Part shown: positions 52,642-60,801 of the stretch, in pieces | How positions within the stretch are numbered: the first letter of the stretch is position 1 | Layout: each line of letters starts with the position of its first letter | NCBI GenBank assembly: GCA_036227345.1 | Contig: CP109468.1 | Span: 7,192,001 to 7,256,000 of the forward strand | Origin: Streptomyces sp. NBC_01463 | GTDB taxonomy: Bacteria > Actinomycetota > Actinomycetes > Streptomycetales > Streptomycetaceae | Direction of reading: 5' to 3' | DNA length: 64,000 nt | Notes under the pieces: generated by a model | Databases searched by the model: none | Told to the model about the DNA's origin: nothing | What the model saw: the letters and a program-made list of their open reading frames with translations, nothing else | Program-made: the position numbers and the translations under genes

Positions 52642-54008
52642 CACTCACGGCCAAGCAGACCGCCGCCCCCGGCGCTGCGCAACGCCTCGAACCGCTCGTC
52701 GAGCAGCTGCTCGGCGGCGAACTGCCGGTCAGGGTACGGATGTGGGACGGCAGCGAGACCGGCGCCCCCGACGGGCCCCTGGTCCACGTCCGCTCCCGCC
52801 GCGCACTGCGCCGGCTCCTGTGGGCCCCGGGCGAACTCGGCCTCGCCGAGGCCTACATCACCGGGGACATCGACATCGAAGGTGATCTCGCCACCGGTCT
52901 GCGGGCGATGCGCCACGCGGTGCGCGAACGCGGACTGCGCCCGCCGAGCCCCGGTGCCGGCGGCCGGCTGCGGGCGCTGGGCACCGCGCTGCGGCTGGGC
53001 GCCGTCGGCCCCCGGCCACCGGTACCCGCCGCCCGCGCCGGACTCCACGGCGTGCTGCACAGCAAGGCCCGCGACCGGGCCGCCGTCAGCCACCACTACG
53101 ACCTCTCCAACGCCTTCTACGCGCTGCTCCTCGACGAGACGATGGCCTACTCCTGCGGCTACTGGACCAGTGACGCCCCCGGTTACGGCCCCGCGGACGC
53201 GCAGCGCGACAAGCTCGAACTGATCTGCCGCAAGCTGGGACTGCGTCCGGGCGCCCGGCTGCTGGACATCGGCTGCGGCTGGGGATCGCTCACGCTGTAC
53301 GCCGCGCAGCGGCACGGCGTCCGCGTCACCGCGGTCACCCTCGCCCGGGAACAGGCGGCGTACGTCCGCCACCAGGTGGCCGAACGGAACCTGGAGGACC
53401 TCGTCGAGGTCCGCTGCTGCGACTACCGCGACATCGCCCCGGCGCCGGGCCACGAGGGCGGGTACGACGCGGTGTCCACCATCGAGATGGGCGAGCACGT
53501 CGGGGACGAGCAGTACCCGGCCTTCGCCGGGACGCTGCACGCCATGGTGCGGCCGCGCGGCCGGGTGCTCGTCCAGCAGATGTCACGCGGGCGCGACGCC
53601 CCGGGCGGCGGCGCGTTCATCGAGTCGTACATCGCGCCCGACATGCACATGCGCCCGCTCGGCGAGACGGTGACGCTGCTGGAGGGCGCCGGCCTCGAAG
53701 TGCGTGACGTCGAGGGGCTGCGCGAGCACTACGTGCGGACCGTCGACGCGTGGCGGCGCACCCTGGAGGAGAACCACCAGGAGTTCACGGACCTCGTCGG
53801 CGAGGAGACCGTGCGGGTGTGGCGGCTCTACCTGGCAGGCGGCGCCCTGGCGTTCGACGAACGGCGGATGGGCGTGGACCAGATCCTCTCCGTACGGCCG
53901 GAGACGACCGGTGCGGCCGGGATGCCGGACACCCGCAACGGCTGGTACGCGGCTTCGGCCGAGGTGCCGGCCGCGCGTGACGGGGCGACGGCCGGACTCG
54001 CGGAATGA
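52638..54008 (+). CDS. Cyclopropane/methyl fatty acid synthase-like methyltransferase, copy 2
   Basis: 456-residue paralogue from ATG at 52638, overlapping copy 1 by four bases. Features: AVSHHYDLSNAFYALLLDETMAYSCGYW, SAM motif LLDIGCGWGSLTLYAA, and VSTIEMGEHVGDEQYPAF in place of the VEMIEAVG of copy 1. Copy 2 has the cysteine-containing GCGWG that is usual in CFA synthases, while copy 1 has GTGWG. The two tandem enzymes may use different acyl positions or form a heteromer; which reaction each does is not determinable. Confidence 0.9.
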   Translation: MTLTAKQTAAPGAAQRLEPLVEQLLGGELPVRVRMWDGSETGAPDGPLVHVRSRRALRRLLWAPGELGLAEAYITGDIDIEGDLATGLRAMRHAVRERGLRPPSPGAGGRLRALGTALRLGAVGPRPPVPAARAGLHGVLHSKARDRAAVSHHYDLSNAFYALLLDETMAYSCGYWTSDAPGYGPADAQRDKLELICRKLGLRPGARLLDIGCGWGSLTLYAAQRHGVRVTAVTLAREQAAYVRHQVAERNLEDLVEVRCCDYRDIAPAPGHEGGYDAVSTIEMGEHVGDEQYPAFAGTLHAMVRPRGRVLVQQMSRGRDAPGGGAFIESYIAPDMHMRPLGETVTLLEGAGLEVRDVEGLREHYVRTVDAWRRTLEENHQEFTDLVGEETVRVWRLYLAGGALAFDERRMGVDQILSVRPETTGAAGMPDTRNGWYAASAEVPAARDGATAGLAE

Positions 54009-54808
54009 GCGGCTTCGCATGGGCGGCGTTCGCACAGGGCCTGCTGCCCTGTGCGGGCGCCGCCCTGGCCGTCATGCTCGCGACGTTCGCCGTCGCCCTG
54101 CGCATGGGTGTGCACCGGGTCGTGGACGTCGCCTGGGGCCTGGGCTTCACCGCCGTGGCCCTCGTCTCGTACGCAGCGTCGGCCGGCGACGGGGACGGCA
54201 CCCGCCGGCTCCTGGTCACCGTGCTCACCGCCGTGTGGGGGCTGCGCCTGGCCTGGCACATCGCCCGGCGGGGCAGGGGGCACGGCGAGGACCCGCGGTA
54301 CGCGGCGATGCTCGCCAGGGCGCCGGGCGACCCGCGGCTGTACGCCCTGCGGAAGGTGTACCTGCTCCAGGGCGCCCTGGTCTGGCTGATCTCGCTCCCG
54401 GTGCAGGCGGCCGGGTACCTGACGGGACCGGCCGGCGCGTGGGCCTGGGCCGGTGCGGGCGTGTGGGCGGTGGGGCTGGTCTTCGAAGCGGTGGGGGACC
54501 GCCAGCTGGCCCGGTTCAAGACAGACCCGGCGAACCGCGGGAAGATCATGGACCGCGGACTGTGGTCCTGGACCCGGCATCCGAACTACTTCGGCGACTT
54601 CTGCGTGTGGTGGGGCCTGTTCCTGATCGTGTGCCCGGCGCCCGGCGCGGCCGCCGCCACCCTGGTGGCACCCGTCCTGATGAGCTTCCTGCTCATCGGC
54701 GGCAGCGGAAAGGCGCTCCTGGAACGGCACATGGCCGAGCGCCCCGGCTTCGCCGCGTACAGGGACCGGACCAGCGGGTTCTTCCCGCGCCCGCCGCGCC
54801 GCGGCTGA
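54005..54808 (+). CDS. DUF1295 membrane protein (steroid 5-alpha-reductase-like)
   Basis: 267-residue integral membrane protein with about seven hydrophobic helices and the family motif WSWTRHPNYFGDFCVWWGLFL near the C-terminus. DUF1295 proteins are related to isoprenylcysteine methyltransferases and 5-alpha-reductases, so a SAM- or NADPH-dependent step on a lipid is plausible. ATG at 54005 overlaps the previous stop (ATGA). It is the last gene of the operon and converges with the anti-sigma factor gene. Confidence 0.9.
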   Translation: MSGFAWAAFAQGLLPCAGAALAVMLATFAVALRMGVHRVVDVAWGLGFTAVALVSYAASAGDGDGTRRLLVTVLTAVWGLRLAWHIARRGRGHGEDPRYAAMLARAPGDPRLYALRKVYLLQGALVWLISLPVQAAGYLTGPAGAWAWAGAGVWAVGLVFEAVGDRQLARFKTDPANRGKIMDRGLWSWTRHPNYFGDFCVWWGLFLIVCPAPGAAAATLVAPVLMSFLLIGGSGKALLERHMAERPGFAAYRDRTSGFFPRPPRRG

Positions 54809-55023
54809 GCCGCCCGCCGGGAGGGAGCCAGTGTGCCCCGTACCCCGGCCGCCTCCCAACGGCCGAAGTACGGGGTGGACACCGCGAAATGGCCACGGCC
54901 CACCGGGACGACCCGACCCGGGGCGAGCGCGTGCGGCCACTGCGTCAGGGGCCCGGACGAGCGACTGCGCCGGTCACCAACGGGTGCCCGGCGCAGCCGT
55001 CGCTCATGCGGCGGGGCGCTCGC
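54809..55023. other. Convergent intergenic spacer without a gene
   Basis: 215 bp between the convergent DUF1295 and anti-sigma genes. Only short GC-rich inverted repeats were seen (for example GCGGC-TGA-GCCGC at the left end). No coding frame with convincing codon bias. Confidence 0.5.
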
Positions 55024-55800
55024 TCATGCCGACGGAAGGTTCATCAGGGCCAGCGGGGCCGAGGTCGGCTGCGCCGATCCGCCCGCCGGCTCGACGGTGA
55101 CACCCATGCCGGTCGCCTGGTCCACCGGGCCGTCGAGCAGGCTGGCGTACGTCGTCGGCGAGGTGCCCGACGCCTGCATCAGACCGGCGGAGCGCATCGT
55201 GCCGTCGTCGTCGAACCACAGCTGGTAGACCTTGCCCGCGGGCGCCTCGGCGAGTCCCGAGGCGAGGAACACGGCGCGGTTCTGGCTCTTGGACACCACG
55301 ACCGTGCCCTTCCCGCCGTCCTCCAGGGACCCGGACCGGGTCTGTGCGTCGGGTGCGGCGAGGACCTGCGCGAGCTGGTCGCTCTCCTGCTGGGCGGCGC
55401 GGGAGTCCTGCCGGGCCTCCTGTGCCTCCTGGTTCTGCCACACCGCGATCCCGCCGAAGCCGGCGGCGGCGGCCAGGCTCGCGGCGAGCGCGAACTTCGG
55501 CCACCGGGACGTGCGGCTCGCGGTGGTACGGCCGGCGCTCGTGGTGCGGGCGCGGTGGCCGCCGGACGGCGGCTCCTGGCGCACGGTCGCGATCTCCTGC
55601 AGCACCCGCTCGCGCAGTTCCCGCGGCGGTGCGGCCGAGACGGCGAGCCCGAGCCGGGTCGCGGTCTCCGAGAGCTCGCGCACCTCGACGGAGCAGGCCT
55701 CGCAGTCGCCCAGGTGGCGTTCGAACTCCCGGCGTTCGGAGTCCGGCAGCGCGTGCAGGGCGTAGGCCCCGGTCATCGTGTGCAGTCCGGCGTCGCTCAT
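55024..55800 (-). CDS. rskA: Anti-sigma-K factor RskA-like, membrane-bound
   Basis: 258-residue regulator. N-terminal zinc-binding anti-sigma motif H29-x3-C33-x2-C36 (RHLGDCEAC), a transmembrane helix at about 103-121 (FALAASLAAAAGFGGIAVW), then an exported RskA domain (VYQLWFDDDGTMRSAGLMQ). It would hold the sigma factor at the membrane until regulated proteolysis releases it. Start overlaps the sigma factor stop by four bases (ATGA), giving stoichiometric translation. Synteny with the mycobacterial sigK-rskA pair supports the name. Confidence 0.93.
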   Translation of the reverse strand: MSDAGLHTMTGAYALHALPDSERREFERHLGDCEACSVEVRELSETATRLGLAVSAAPPRELRERVLQEIATVRQEPPSGGHRARTTSAGRTTASRTSRWPKFALAASLAAAAGFGGIAVWQNQEAQEARQDSRAAQQESDQLAQVLAAPDAQTRSGSLEDGGKGTVVVSKSQNRAVFLASGLAEAPAGKVYQLWFDDDGTMRSAGLMQASGTSPTTYASLLDGPVDQATGMGVTVEPAGGSAQPTSAPLALMNLPSA

Positions 55801-56381
55801 GCGCTCACCCCGAGGCAGTCGCGCAGCCGGATCAGTCCGTCGCGCAGTCGAGTCTTGATGGTTCCCAGCGGTGTCGCGAGCAGCTCTGCCACTTCGCGAT
55901 AGGTCAGTCCGCGGTAGTACGCGAGGGTGACGGACTCGCGCTGGAGTTCGGACAGGGTCCGCATGCAGCGGCGGACCTGTTCCCGCTCCAGCCGGCTCTC
56001 CACCTGTTCGGTGACGTCGTCGAAGGCGGGGGTGCGGTCGAGCAGCGCCGCCTTGTGCTCACGGGCCGTTGTCGCCTCGACCGAGCGCACCCGGTCCACC
56101 GCCCGGTGGTGGGCCAGCGTCAGCACCCAGTTCATGGCGCTCCCGCGGGCGGCCCGGAAGCGCGGCGCCGTGCGCCACACCTCGACCAGTACCTCCTGCG
56201 CGACCTCCTCCGACTGGGCGGGATCGCGCAGGACGCTGCGCACCAGACCGAGCACCGGCCCGCAGACGGCCTCGTACACCTGCGCGAACGCATCCTGATC
56301 GCCCCGGGCGACCATCCCCAGGAGCTCCTGGAGATCGGGCCCCGCCGAGGCCAATCCGCTGATGTGCACGGCTTCTTTCAC
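55797..56381 (-). CDS. sigK: ECF RNA polymerase sigma factor SigK-like
   Basis: 194-residue sigma-70 family factor with only regions 2 and 4. Region 2 spans about 40-110 (DPAQSEEVAQEVLVEVWRTAPRF and WVLTLAHHRAVDRVRS), region 4 about 135-190 (LSELQRESVTLAYYRGLTYREVAELLATPLGTIKTRLRDGL). Paired with the anti-sigma gene downstream. Its own promoter candidate, CCAATCC-N16-CGAATC, lies at 56421-56449 and matches those of the neighbouring operons, so it probably autoregulates. The nearby fasciclin and lipid genes resemble the mycobacterial SigK targets. Confidence 0.93.
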   Translation of the reverse strand: MKEAVHISGLASAGPDLQELLGMVARGDQDAFAQVYEAVCGPVLGLVRSVLRDPAQSEEVAQEVLVEVWRTAPRFRAARGSAMNWVLTLAHHRAVDRVRSVEATTAREHKAALLDRTPAFDDVTEQVESRLEREQVRRCMRTLSELQRESVTLAYYRGLTYREVAELLATPLGTIKTRLRDGLIRLRDCLGVSA

Positions 56382-56420
56382 GCGGGCTTCCTTCCGGGAT
56401 GCTCATCGGTCTCCACGGGT

Positions 56421-56449
56421 GATTCGGAGCCGGTGACGGTGCGGATTGG
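56421..56449 (-). promoter_or_regulatory. SigK-like autoregulated promoter of sigK-rskA
   Basis: On the minus strand: CCAATCC (56449-56443), 16 bp, CGAATC (56426-56421), about 40 bp upstream of the ATG. Elements and spacing are identical to the promoter of the molybdoenzyme operon. This is the third copy in 7.3 kb. Confidence 0.7.
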
Positions 56450-56499
56450 TCAGGGGACGGAATCCTTCCACGCCCTGCGCGATACGCGATACATCGTGG

Positions 56500-56529
56500 T
56501 TGACGTGTCGCGGAGAATCGAGATATGTT
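56500..56529 (+). promoter_or_regulatory. Predicted promoter of the padR gene
   Basis: TTGACG (56500-56505), 18 bp, TATGTT (56524-56529). Good housekeeping-type match in the divergent region between sigK and padR. Confidence 0.5.
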
Positions 56530-56552
56530 CGGTGACGAGTATTCGGTGACGA
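56528..56552. repeat. Direct repeat of 11 bp at the padR start region
   Basis: TTCGGTGACGA occurs twice (56528-56538 and 56542-56552), three bases apart, immediately downstream of the predicted padR -10 element. The 14-bp period suits side-by-side binding by a regulator; PadR autoregulation is one possibility. Confidence 0.55.
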
Positions 56553-56560
56553 AGTGAGGG

Positions 56561-57241
56561 GTGGTGAGGGCGGTGGCCAAGCGGCGCAAGCTCGGCAATC
56601 CACTGGCACTCACGGTGATGGTGCTGCTCGCGGAGCGCCCCATGCATCCGTACGAGATTGCCCAGACCCTCCGCCGGCGCGGCAAGCAGCACAGCGTCAA
56701 GATCAATTTCGGCTCGCTCTACACCGTGGTCCAGAACCTGGAGAAGCACGGCTATGTGGAGGTCACGGGCGTGCAGCGGCAGGGCAACCGCCCCGAGCGC
56801 ACGCTGTACGGCATCACCGGGGCCGGGCGCGCCGAGATGCTGGACTGGTTGTCCGATCTGATCGCGGTGCCCGCCGCCGAGTTCCCCGTCTTCGACACCG
56901 CCCTGTCGCTGCTTCCGGTGCTGCCGCCGGACGAGGTGGCGGAGCTGCTGACCGACCGGGAGCAGGCGCAGACCGTCCAGGCGGCGGCCCTCCGGGGCGT
57001 GCTCGCCCAACTGGGTGACGCGCTGCCCCGGGTCTTCGTCGTCGAGACGGAGTACCAGCTCCACATGATCGAGGCGCAGCTGGAGTGGATCAGGGGGTTC
57101 CGCAAGGAGCTCACCGACTCCGCCATCAGCGGCATCGAGGAGTGGAAGTCGTTCCACGAGACCGGCGAGGTGCCCCAGGACTGGCAGGAACTGGACGAGC
57201 AGGCCATCGTCCCTGCCCCCGGCCCCGAAAGCGGGGCGTGA
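56561..57241 (+). CDS. PadR-family transcriptional regulator
   Basis: 226-residue regulator if started at GTG 56561; GTG at 56573 (VAKRRKLGNPLALTV) is an alternative and the ribosome sites do not decide between them. N-terminal winged HTH (LTVMVLLAERPMHPYEIAQTLRRRGKQHSVKINFGSLYTVVQNLEKHGYVE) and a C-terminal helical dimerisation domain. It lies upstream of an ABC exporter, a common PadR target arrangement (as with drug pumps). Both are on the plus strand, 220 bp apart. Confidence 0.9.
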   Translation: MVRAVAKRRKLGNPLALTVMVLLAERPMHPYEIAQTLRRRGKQHSVKINFGSLYTVVQNLEKHGYVEVTGVQRQGNRPERTLYGITGAGRAEMLDWLSDLIAVPAAEFPVFDTALSLLPVLPPDEVAELLTDREQAQTVQAAALRGVLAQLGDALPRVFVVETEYQLHMIEAQLEWIRGFRKELTDSAISGIEEWKSFHETGEVPQDWQELDEQAIVPAPGPESGA

Positions 57242-57271
57242 CGGAGGAGGACGGACCCGGAAAGAAGAAAA

Positions 57272-57311
57272 GACCCCGGCAGGAGCTGTTGGAGCAGCGC
57301 CCGCCGAGGTC
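57272..57311 (-). terminator. Hairpin with T-rich tail reading on the minus strand
   Basis: Arms GACCCCGGC and GCCGAGGTC (one wobble) with a 22-nt loop. On the minus strand the stem is followed by TTTTCTTCTTT, an intrinsic terminator pattern that is rare in this genome. No gene on the minus strand ends here, so it points to an unannotated minus-strand transcript in the padR-ABC gap. Confidence 0.45.
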
Positions 57312-57461
57312 TCGAACCCCGGACCGGACAAGCCGTGAAGGCACGCCAGGCGATCGAGGTGCGGCACACCCAGGATAGCCCGGCACTCCTCACGCGGACC
57401 GGCTCGGCCCACCGGGCACTCGGAGACCCGAGTGTCCAGCCGACCACAGGAGAGCTCCGCC

Positions 57462-58475
57462 ATGAGCACCCGTGCGCCCGCCGTCCAGGCGCGGCAGCTG
57501 ATCAAGACCTATCCAGGTGAGGTCACCGCGCTGAGCGGGATGGACCTCACCGTCGCGCCCGGCACCGTCTTCGGGCTCCTCGGCCCCAACGGGGCCGGGA
57601 AGTCCACCACCGTCAAGATCCTCACCACGCTCGCCCGCCCCGACTCCGGGACCGCGTCCGTCGCCGGGCACGACGTCCTGCGCCACCCCGACCGGGTCCG
57701 CGGGGCGATCGGTGTCGTCGCCCAGAAGTCCGGCGCCGACCCCGTCGCCACCGGCCGGGAGAACCTGGTGCTCCAGGGCCGCCTGTACGGGATGCGCGGC
57801 GCCGCCGTCCAGCGGCGGGCCGATGAGCTGCTGGACCGCTTCGACCTCGCCGACGCCGGGAAGCGCCAGGTCAAGGGGTACTCCGGCGGGATGCAGCGCC
57901 GCCTCGACGTGGCGCTCGGTCTCGTCCACCGCCCCGAGGTGCTCTTCCTCGACGAGCCGACCACCGGCCTCGACCCGGAGGCCCGCACGGCGATGTGGGA
58001 GGAGATCGCGCGGCTGGCCGCCGACGAGGGCCTCACGATCGTGCTCACCACGCACTACCTCGAAGAGGCCGACCGGCTCGCCGAGCGCATCGCGATCGTC
58101 GACCGCGGCCGCATCGTCGTCGAGGGCACCCCCGACGAACTCAAGGGCGAACTGCGCGGCGACGCCGTGCACATGGAGCTGCGCGCCGACGGCGACCGCG
58201 CCGCCACCGGCGCGGCGCTCGCCGGACTGCCCGGTGTCCACGAGGTGCTGGTCGAGGGCCGCCGGGTCAGCGTCCGTGCCGACGACGGCGCGGCCGCCGT
58301 CCCGGTGCTGCTCGCCGCGCTGGAACGGGCCGGGGCGGCCGTGGCCGCCGCCACGGTCGCCCGCCCCTCCCTCGACGACGTCTATCTGCGCTACGCCGGC
58401 CGCCGCTTCTCCGAGGCGGAGACCGCGGCCCCGCACCGCGTCCCCGCCCAGGCCGCCGCAGGAGGAACCCGATGA
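57462..58475 (+). CDS. ABC exporter ATP-binding protein (DrrA-like)
   Basis: 337-residue ATPase for an export pump. Walker A GPNGAGKST, signature motif YSGGMQRRLDVALGL, Walker B VLFLDEPTTGLDPEAR and the switch histidine in LTTHYLEEADRLAE; a DrrA-type C-terminal extension (about 240-337) follows, ending LDDVYLRYAGRRF. ATG at 57462 has AGGAG upstream. It overlaps the permease start by four bases. The family exports anthracyclines or other lipophilic molecules. Confidence 0.93.
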   Translation: MSTRAPAVQARQLIKTYPGEVTALSGMDLTVAPGTVFGLLGPNGAGKSTTVKILTTLARPDSGTASVAGHDVLRHPDRVRGAIGVVAQKSGADPVATGRENLVLQGRLYGMRGAAVQRRADELLDRFDLADAGKRQVKGYSGGMQRRLDVALGLVHRPEVLFLDEPTTGLDPEARTAMWEEIARLAADEGLTIVLTTHYLEEADRLAERIAIVDRGRIVVEGTPDELKGELRGDAVHMELRADGDRAATGAALAGLPGVHEVLVEGRRVSVRADDGAAAVPVLLAALERAGAAVAAATVARPSLDDVYLRYAGRRFSEAETAAPHRVPAQAAAGGTR

Positions 58476-59251
58476 GCAGTCAGGCCCTCGCCCAGACCTG
58501 GTACATGACCCAGCGCCAGCTGACGGCGATCCTCCGGCAGCCGGTCTTCCTGGTGATCTCGCTGATCCAGCCGGTGATCTGGCTGTTCCTGTTCGGCAAC
58601 CTCTTCAGGAAGGTCGTCGAACTCGGCGGCTTCGGCACCACGTCGTACCTGGACTACCTGATCCCGGGCATCGTCGTGATGAGCGCCCTGGGGTCGAGCA
58701 TGTGGGCCGGCATGGGCACCCTGGAGGAGATCGAACGGGGCACGCTCAACCGCTTTCTGACGACACCCGTCAGCCGCAACGCCCTGATGAACGCCAACGT
58801 CGTGCAGAACGGCATCAGCACCGCCGTGCAGTCCCTGGTCATCGTCCTGCTCGGCTGGGCCGCGGGCGCCACCTACCCGGGCGGGGCGGGCGGACTGCTG
58901 ATCCTGGTCGTCGCCTCGATCCTGCTCGGCACGGTCTTCGGGGCGTTCTCCAACGCCCTGGGCATGCTGGTCCGCCAGCGTGAGTCGATCATCGGCATCA
59001 ACACCTTCCTGCTGCTGCCGCTGACCTTCCTGTCGTCGTCCTTCATGGCCCCGAGCCAGATGCCGTCCTGGATGCGCCACATCGCCGACTTCAACCCGGT
59101 CAACTGGGCGATGGTGGCCGGACGTTCGGCACTGACCCGGGAACCCGACTGGGGACTGGTGCTCAGCCGCGGGGGAGCGCTGCTGGCCCTCGCCGTGATC
59201 GCGGTGTGGCTGTCGACCCGCACCTTCCGCTCGTACCAGAAGTCCGTCTGA
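58472..59251 (+). CDS. ABC exporter membrane permease (DrrB-like)
   Basis: 259-residue ABC-2 type permease with six hydrophobic helices (for example PVFLVISLIQPVIWLFLFG and AVIAVWLSTRTF near the end) and the family segment GSSMWAGMGTLEEIERGTLNRFLTTPVSR. ATG at 58472 overlaps the ATPase stop (ATGA), so the pair is translationally coupled. Together they form a homodimeric-type export pump of unknown substrate, probably under PadR control. Confidence 0.92.
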   Translation: MSSQALAQTWYMTQRQLTAILRQPVFLVISLIQPVIWLFLFGNLFRKVVELGGFGTTSYLDYLIPGIVVMSALGSSMWAGMGTLEEIERGTLNRFLTTPVSRNALMNANVVQNGISTAVQSLVIVLLGWAAGATYPGGAGGLLILVVASILLGTVFGAFSNALGMLVRQRESIIGINTFLLLPLTFLSSSFMAPSQMPSWMRHIADFNPVNWAMVAGRSALTREPDWGLVLSRGGALLALAVIAVWLSTRTFRSYQKSV

Positions 59252-59262
59252 CGGCAGCGGCC

Positions 59263-59736
59263 TCACCGGCCCGCCACCACACCGTCCGCCCGGTCCGGGA
59301 GCCCGCTCCCGGACCGGGCGCCCCGGTTGCGGACCGCGCGCAGCACCAGGAAGACCAGCAGTCCGAACGGTGAGAGCAGGATGGTCAGGACCAGCAGCGG
59401 TCCCATCACGTACGGCGGGATGCCCAGCCGGCGGCTCTCCAGGAACATCCACTGCCCCAGCAGCAGGTCCCAGGCGATGACCTGGGCCCACACCGCTCCC
59501 GCCCCGTTCGACAGCGCGGTCAGATCGCGGAACGTGTCGATGTCCGGGCTGCGCACCGCCGTCCACAGCTCGGGGAGGACCGGCAGGGCCATCGCCACAT
59601 AGACGGCGAGGACCGGCAGGACGGTCAGGGGCGAGGCGGCGATCCGGGAGGTGACCGCCCGGCCCGGCGCGAAGATCATGAGCAGCCAGAAGGGTGCGGC
59701 CAGCAGGAACGCGATCTCGAACAGTGCGCCGGTCAT
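59263..59736 (-). CDS. ABA4-like / DUF4281 membrane protein
   Basis: 157-residue protein with about four hydrophobic helices (FEIAFLLAAPFWLLMIFAP, WMFLESRRLGIPPYVMGPLLVLTILLSPFGLLVFLVLRAV) and the WDLLLGQWMFLESR segment that marks the ABA4 family. The plant member is involved in neoxanthin synthesis, but bacterial homologues have no established role. Its start overlaps the stop of the upstream 320-residue membrane protein by four bases, so the two are coupled. Confidence 0.8.
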   Translation of the reverse strand: MTGALFEIAFLLAAPFWLLMIFAPGRAVTSRIAASPLTVLPVLAVYVAMALPVLPELWTAVRSPDIDTFRDLTALSNGAGAVWAQVIAWDLLLGQWMFLESRRLGIPPYVMGPLLVLTILLSPFGLLVFLVLRAVRNRGARSGSGLPDRADGVVAGR

Positions 59737-60695
59737 GACACGAGCTCCTTGTCGGTGGTGCGGGAGGTGTGTGCGGGGGAGGAGGGGCGCAGCGCGCCGT
59801 ACGTCCCGGCGGCCGTGGCGGCCAGGACCAGCGCGGTGGCGACGAGCGTCGCGGCGTCGGGGTGGATCAGCGGCTGGCCGCGCAACGCCTGCCAGGCGAC
59901 CAGGGCGGTGACCGCGGCATAGGAGCCGGAGGCGACCAGGACCAGGCGCAGCCGGACCCGGGGGTCGCGCAGCCGGGCGAGGCGCGGCGCCAGGGCGACC
60001 AGCGCCATCAGGAAGAGGGGGAGCAGTTGCAGAGCGTGCATCCCCACGAAGTGCGGGACGCGCAGATCGCCGCCGGTCGTCGACCAGCCGGTGAGCGCCA
60101 TCGAGGGTCCGCCGTCCGGTACCCCCACGGAGTGCGCGCCGATCACATCGGCCGTGTCCAGGTTCCCGGCCGCGCGCTGCTCCTGCGAGGGCCGGGTCAT
60201 CAGGAAGCCGAAGCCGGCGCCCACCAGCGCCAGGACGACGCCGGACCGGATCGCCCAGGCGGAGGCGCGGTCCGCGATGCGGGCGCGCATCAGCAGGATC
60301 GCGATGACCAGGGTGCCGGCCCACAGGATGACCACGGTGGCGCCCATCGCGGCGAAGAGCGACGCATCGAACGGGGTGGCGTTGTTGAAGTGGCTGCGCT
60401 TCCCCCGGACGACCTGCCCGACGATGATCGCCATCTCGGCGAGACTGGCCAGCGCGACCACGGTCCCGGCCCACCAGCCGGTGCGACGGCCCCGCGTGAG
60501 CAGTGTCAGCATCCAGGCGAGGGCGAGGGCGTACGCCACGAAGGAGACCGCGAACTTGAAGGGCTTGAACCAGATCGCCGAGCCCGCCAGGACCCGGTCG
60601 TCGACCAGCAGGCCGATGCCCGAGACGACCGCCGTCACGGCCATGGCGGCGGCGAAGACGACTAATGGACGGTGCCAGGTACGCCATTGCGGCAT
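59733..60695 (-). CDS. Polytopic membrane protein of unknown function
   Basis: 320 residues with about eight hydrophobic helices. Features include GSAIWFKPFKFAVSFVAYALALAW, MAIIVGQVVRGKRSHFNNATPFDASLF and VPHFVGMHALQLLPLFLMALVALAP; conserved histidines in SHFNNATPFD and VPHFVGMHALQ suggest a haem or metal site. I do not recognise a named family with certainty. It is divergent from a MerR gene across a short region with inverted repeats, which suggests regulation by that protein. Confidence 0.8.
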   Translation of the reverse strand: MPQWRTWHRPLVVFAAAMAVTAVVSGIGLLVDDRVLAGSAIWFKPFKFAVSFVAYALALAWMLTLLTRGRRTGWWAGTVVALASLAEMAIIVGQVVRGKRSHFNNATPFDASLFAAMGATVVILWAGTLVIAILLMRARIADRASAWAIRSGVVLALVGAGFGFLMTRPSQEQRAAGNLDTADVIGAHSVGVPDGGPSMALTGWSTTGGDLRVPHFVGMHALQLLPLFLMALVALAPRLARLRDPRVRLRLVLVASGSYAAVTALVAWQALRGQPLIHPDAATLVATALVLAATAAGTYGALRPSSPAHTSRTTDKELVS

Positions 60696-60718
60696 GAGAT
60701 CCCCCTGAGATGATTATG

Positions 60719-60741
60719 GATAGCAGCGCTCTCCGCTATCC
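60719..60741. promoter_or_regulatory. MerR operator candidate
   Basis: GGATAGC-N9-GCTATCC (60719-60725 and 60735-60741) with a second, overlapping GATAG-N5-CTATC pair at 60742-60756. These lie between the divergent membrane-protein and MerR genes; a TATGAT hexamer at 60757-60762 could be the -10 of the MerR gene. Confidence 0.55.
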
Positions 60742-60801
60742 GATAGGGGAACTATCTATGATGAGGTGCGGGATGGCAAGCAGGAAAAGGGAGAACGCGC
60801 G

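Noticed and set aside
57300..57400. tRNA-like T-arm (GGTTCGAGACC, minus strand) in the padR-ABC gap
   Set aside because: No acceptor stem, anticodon arm or D arm could be fitted around it.
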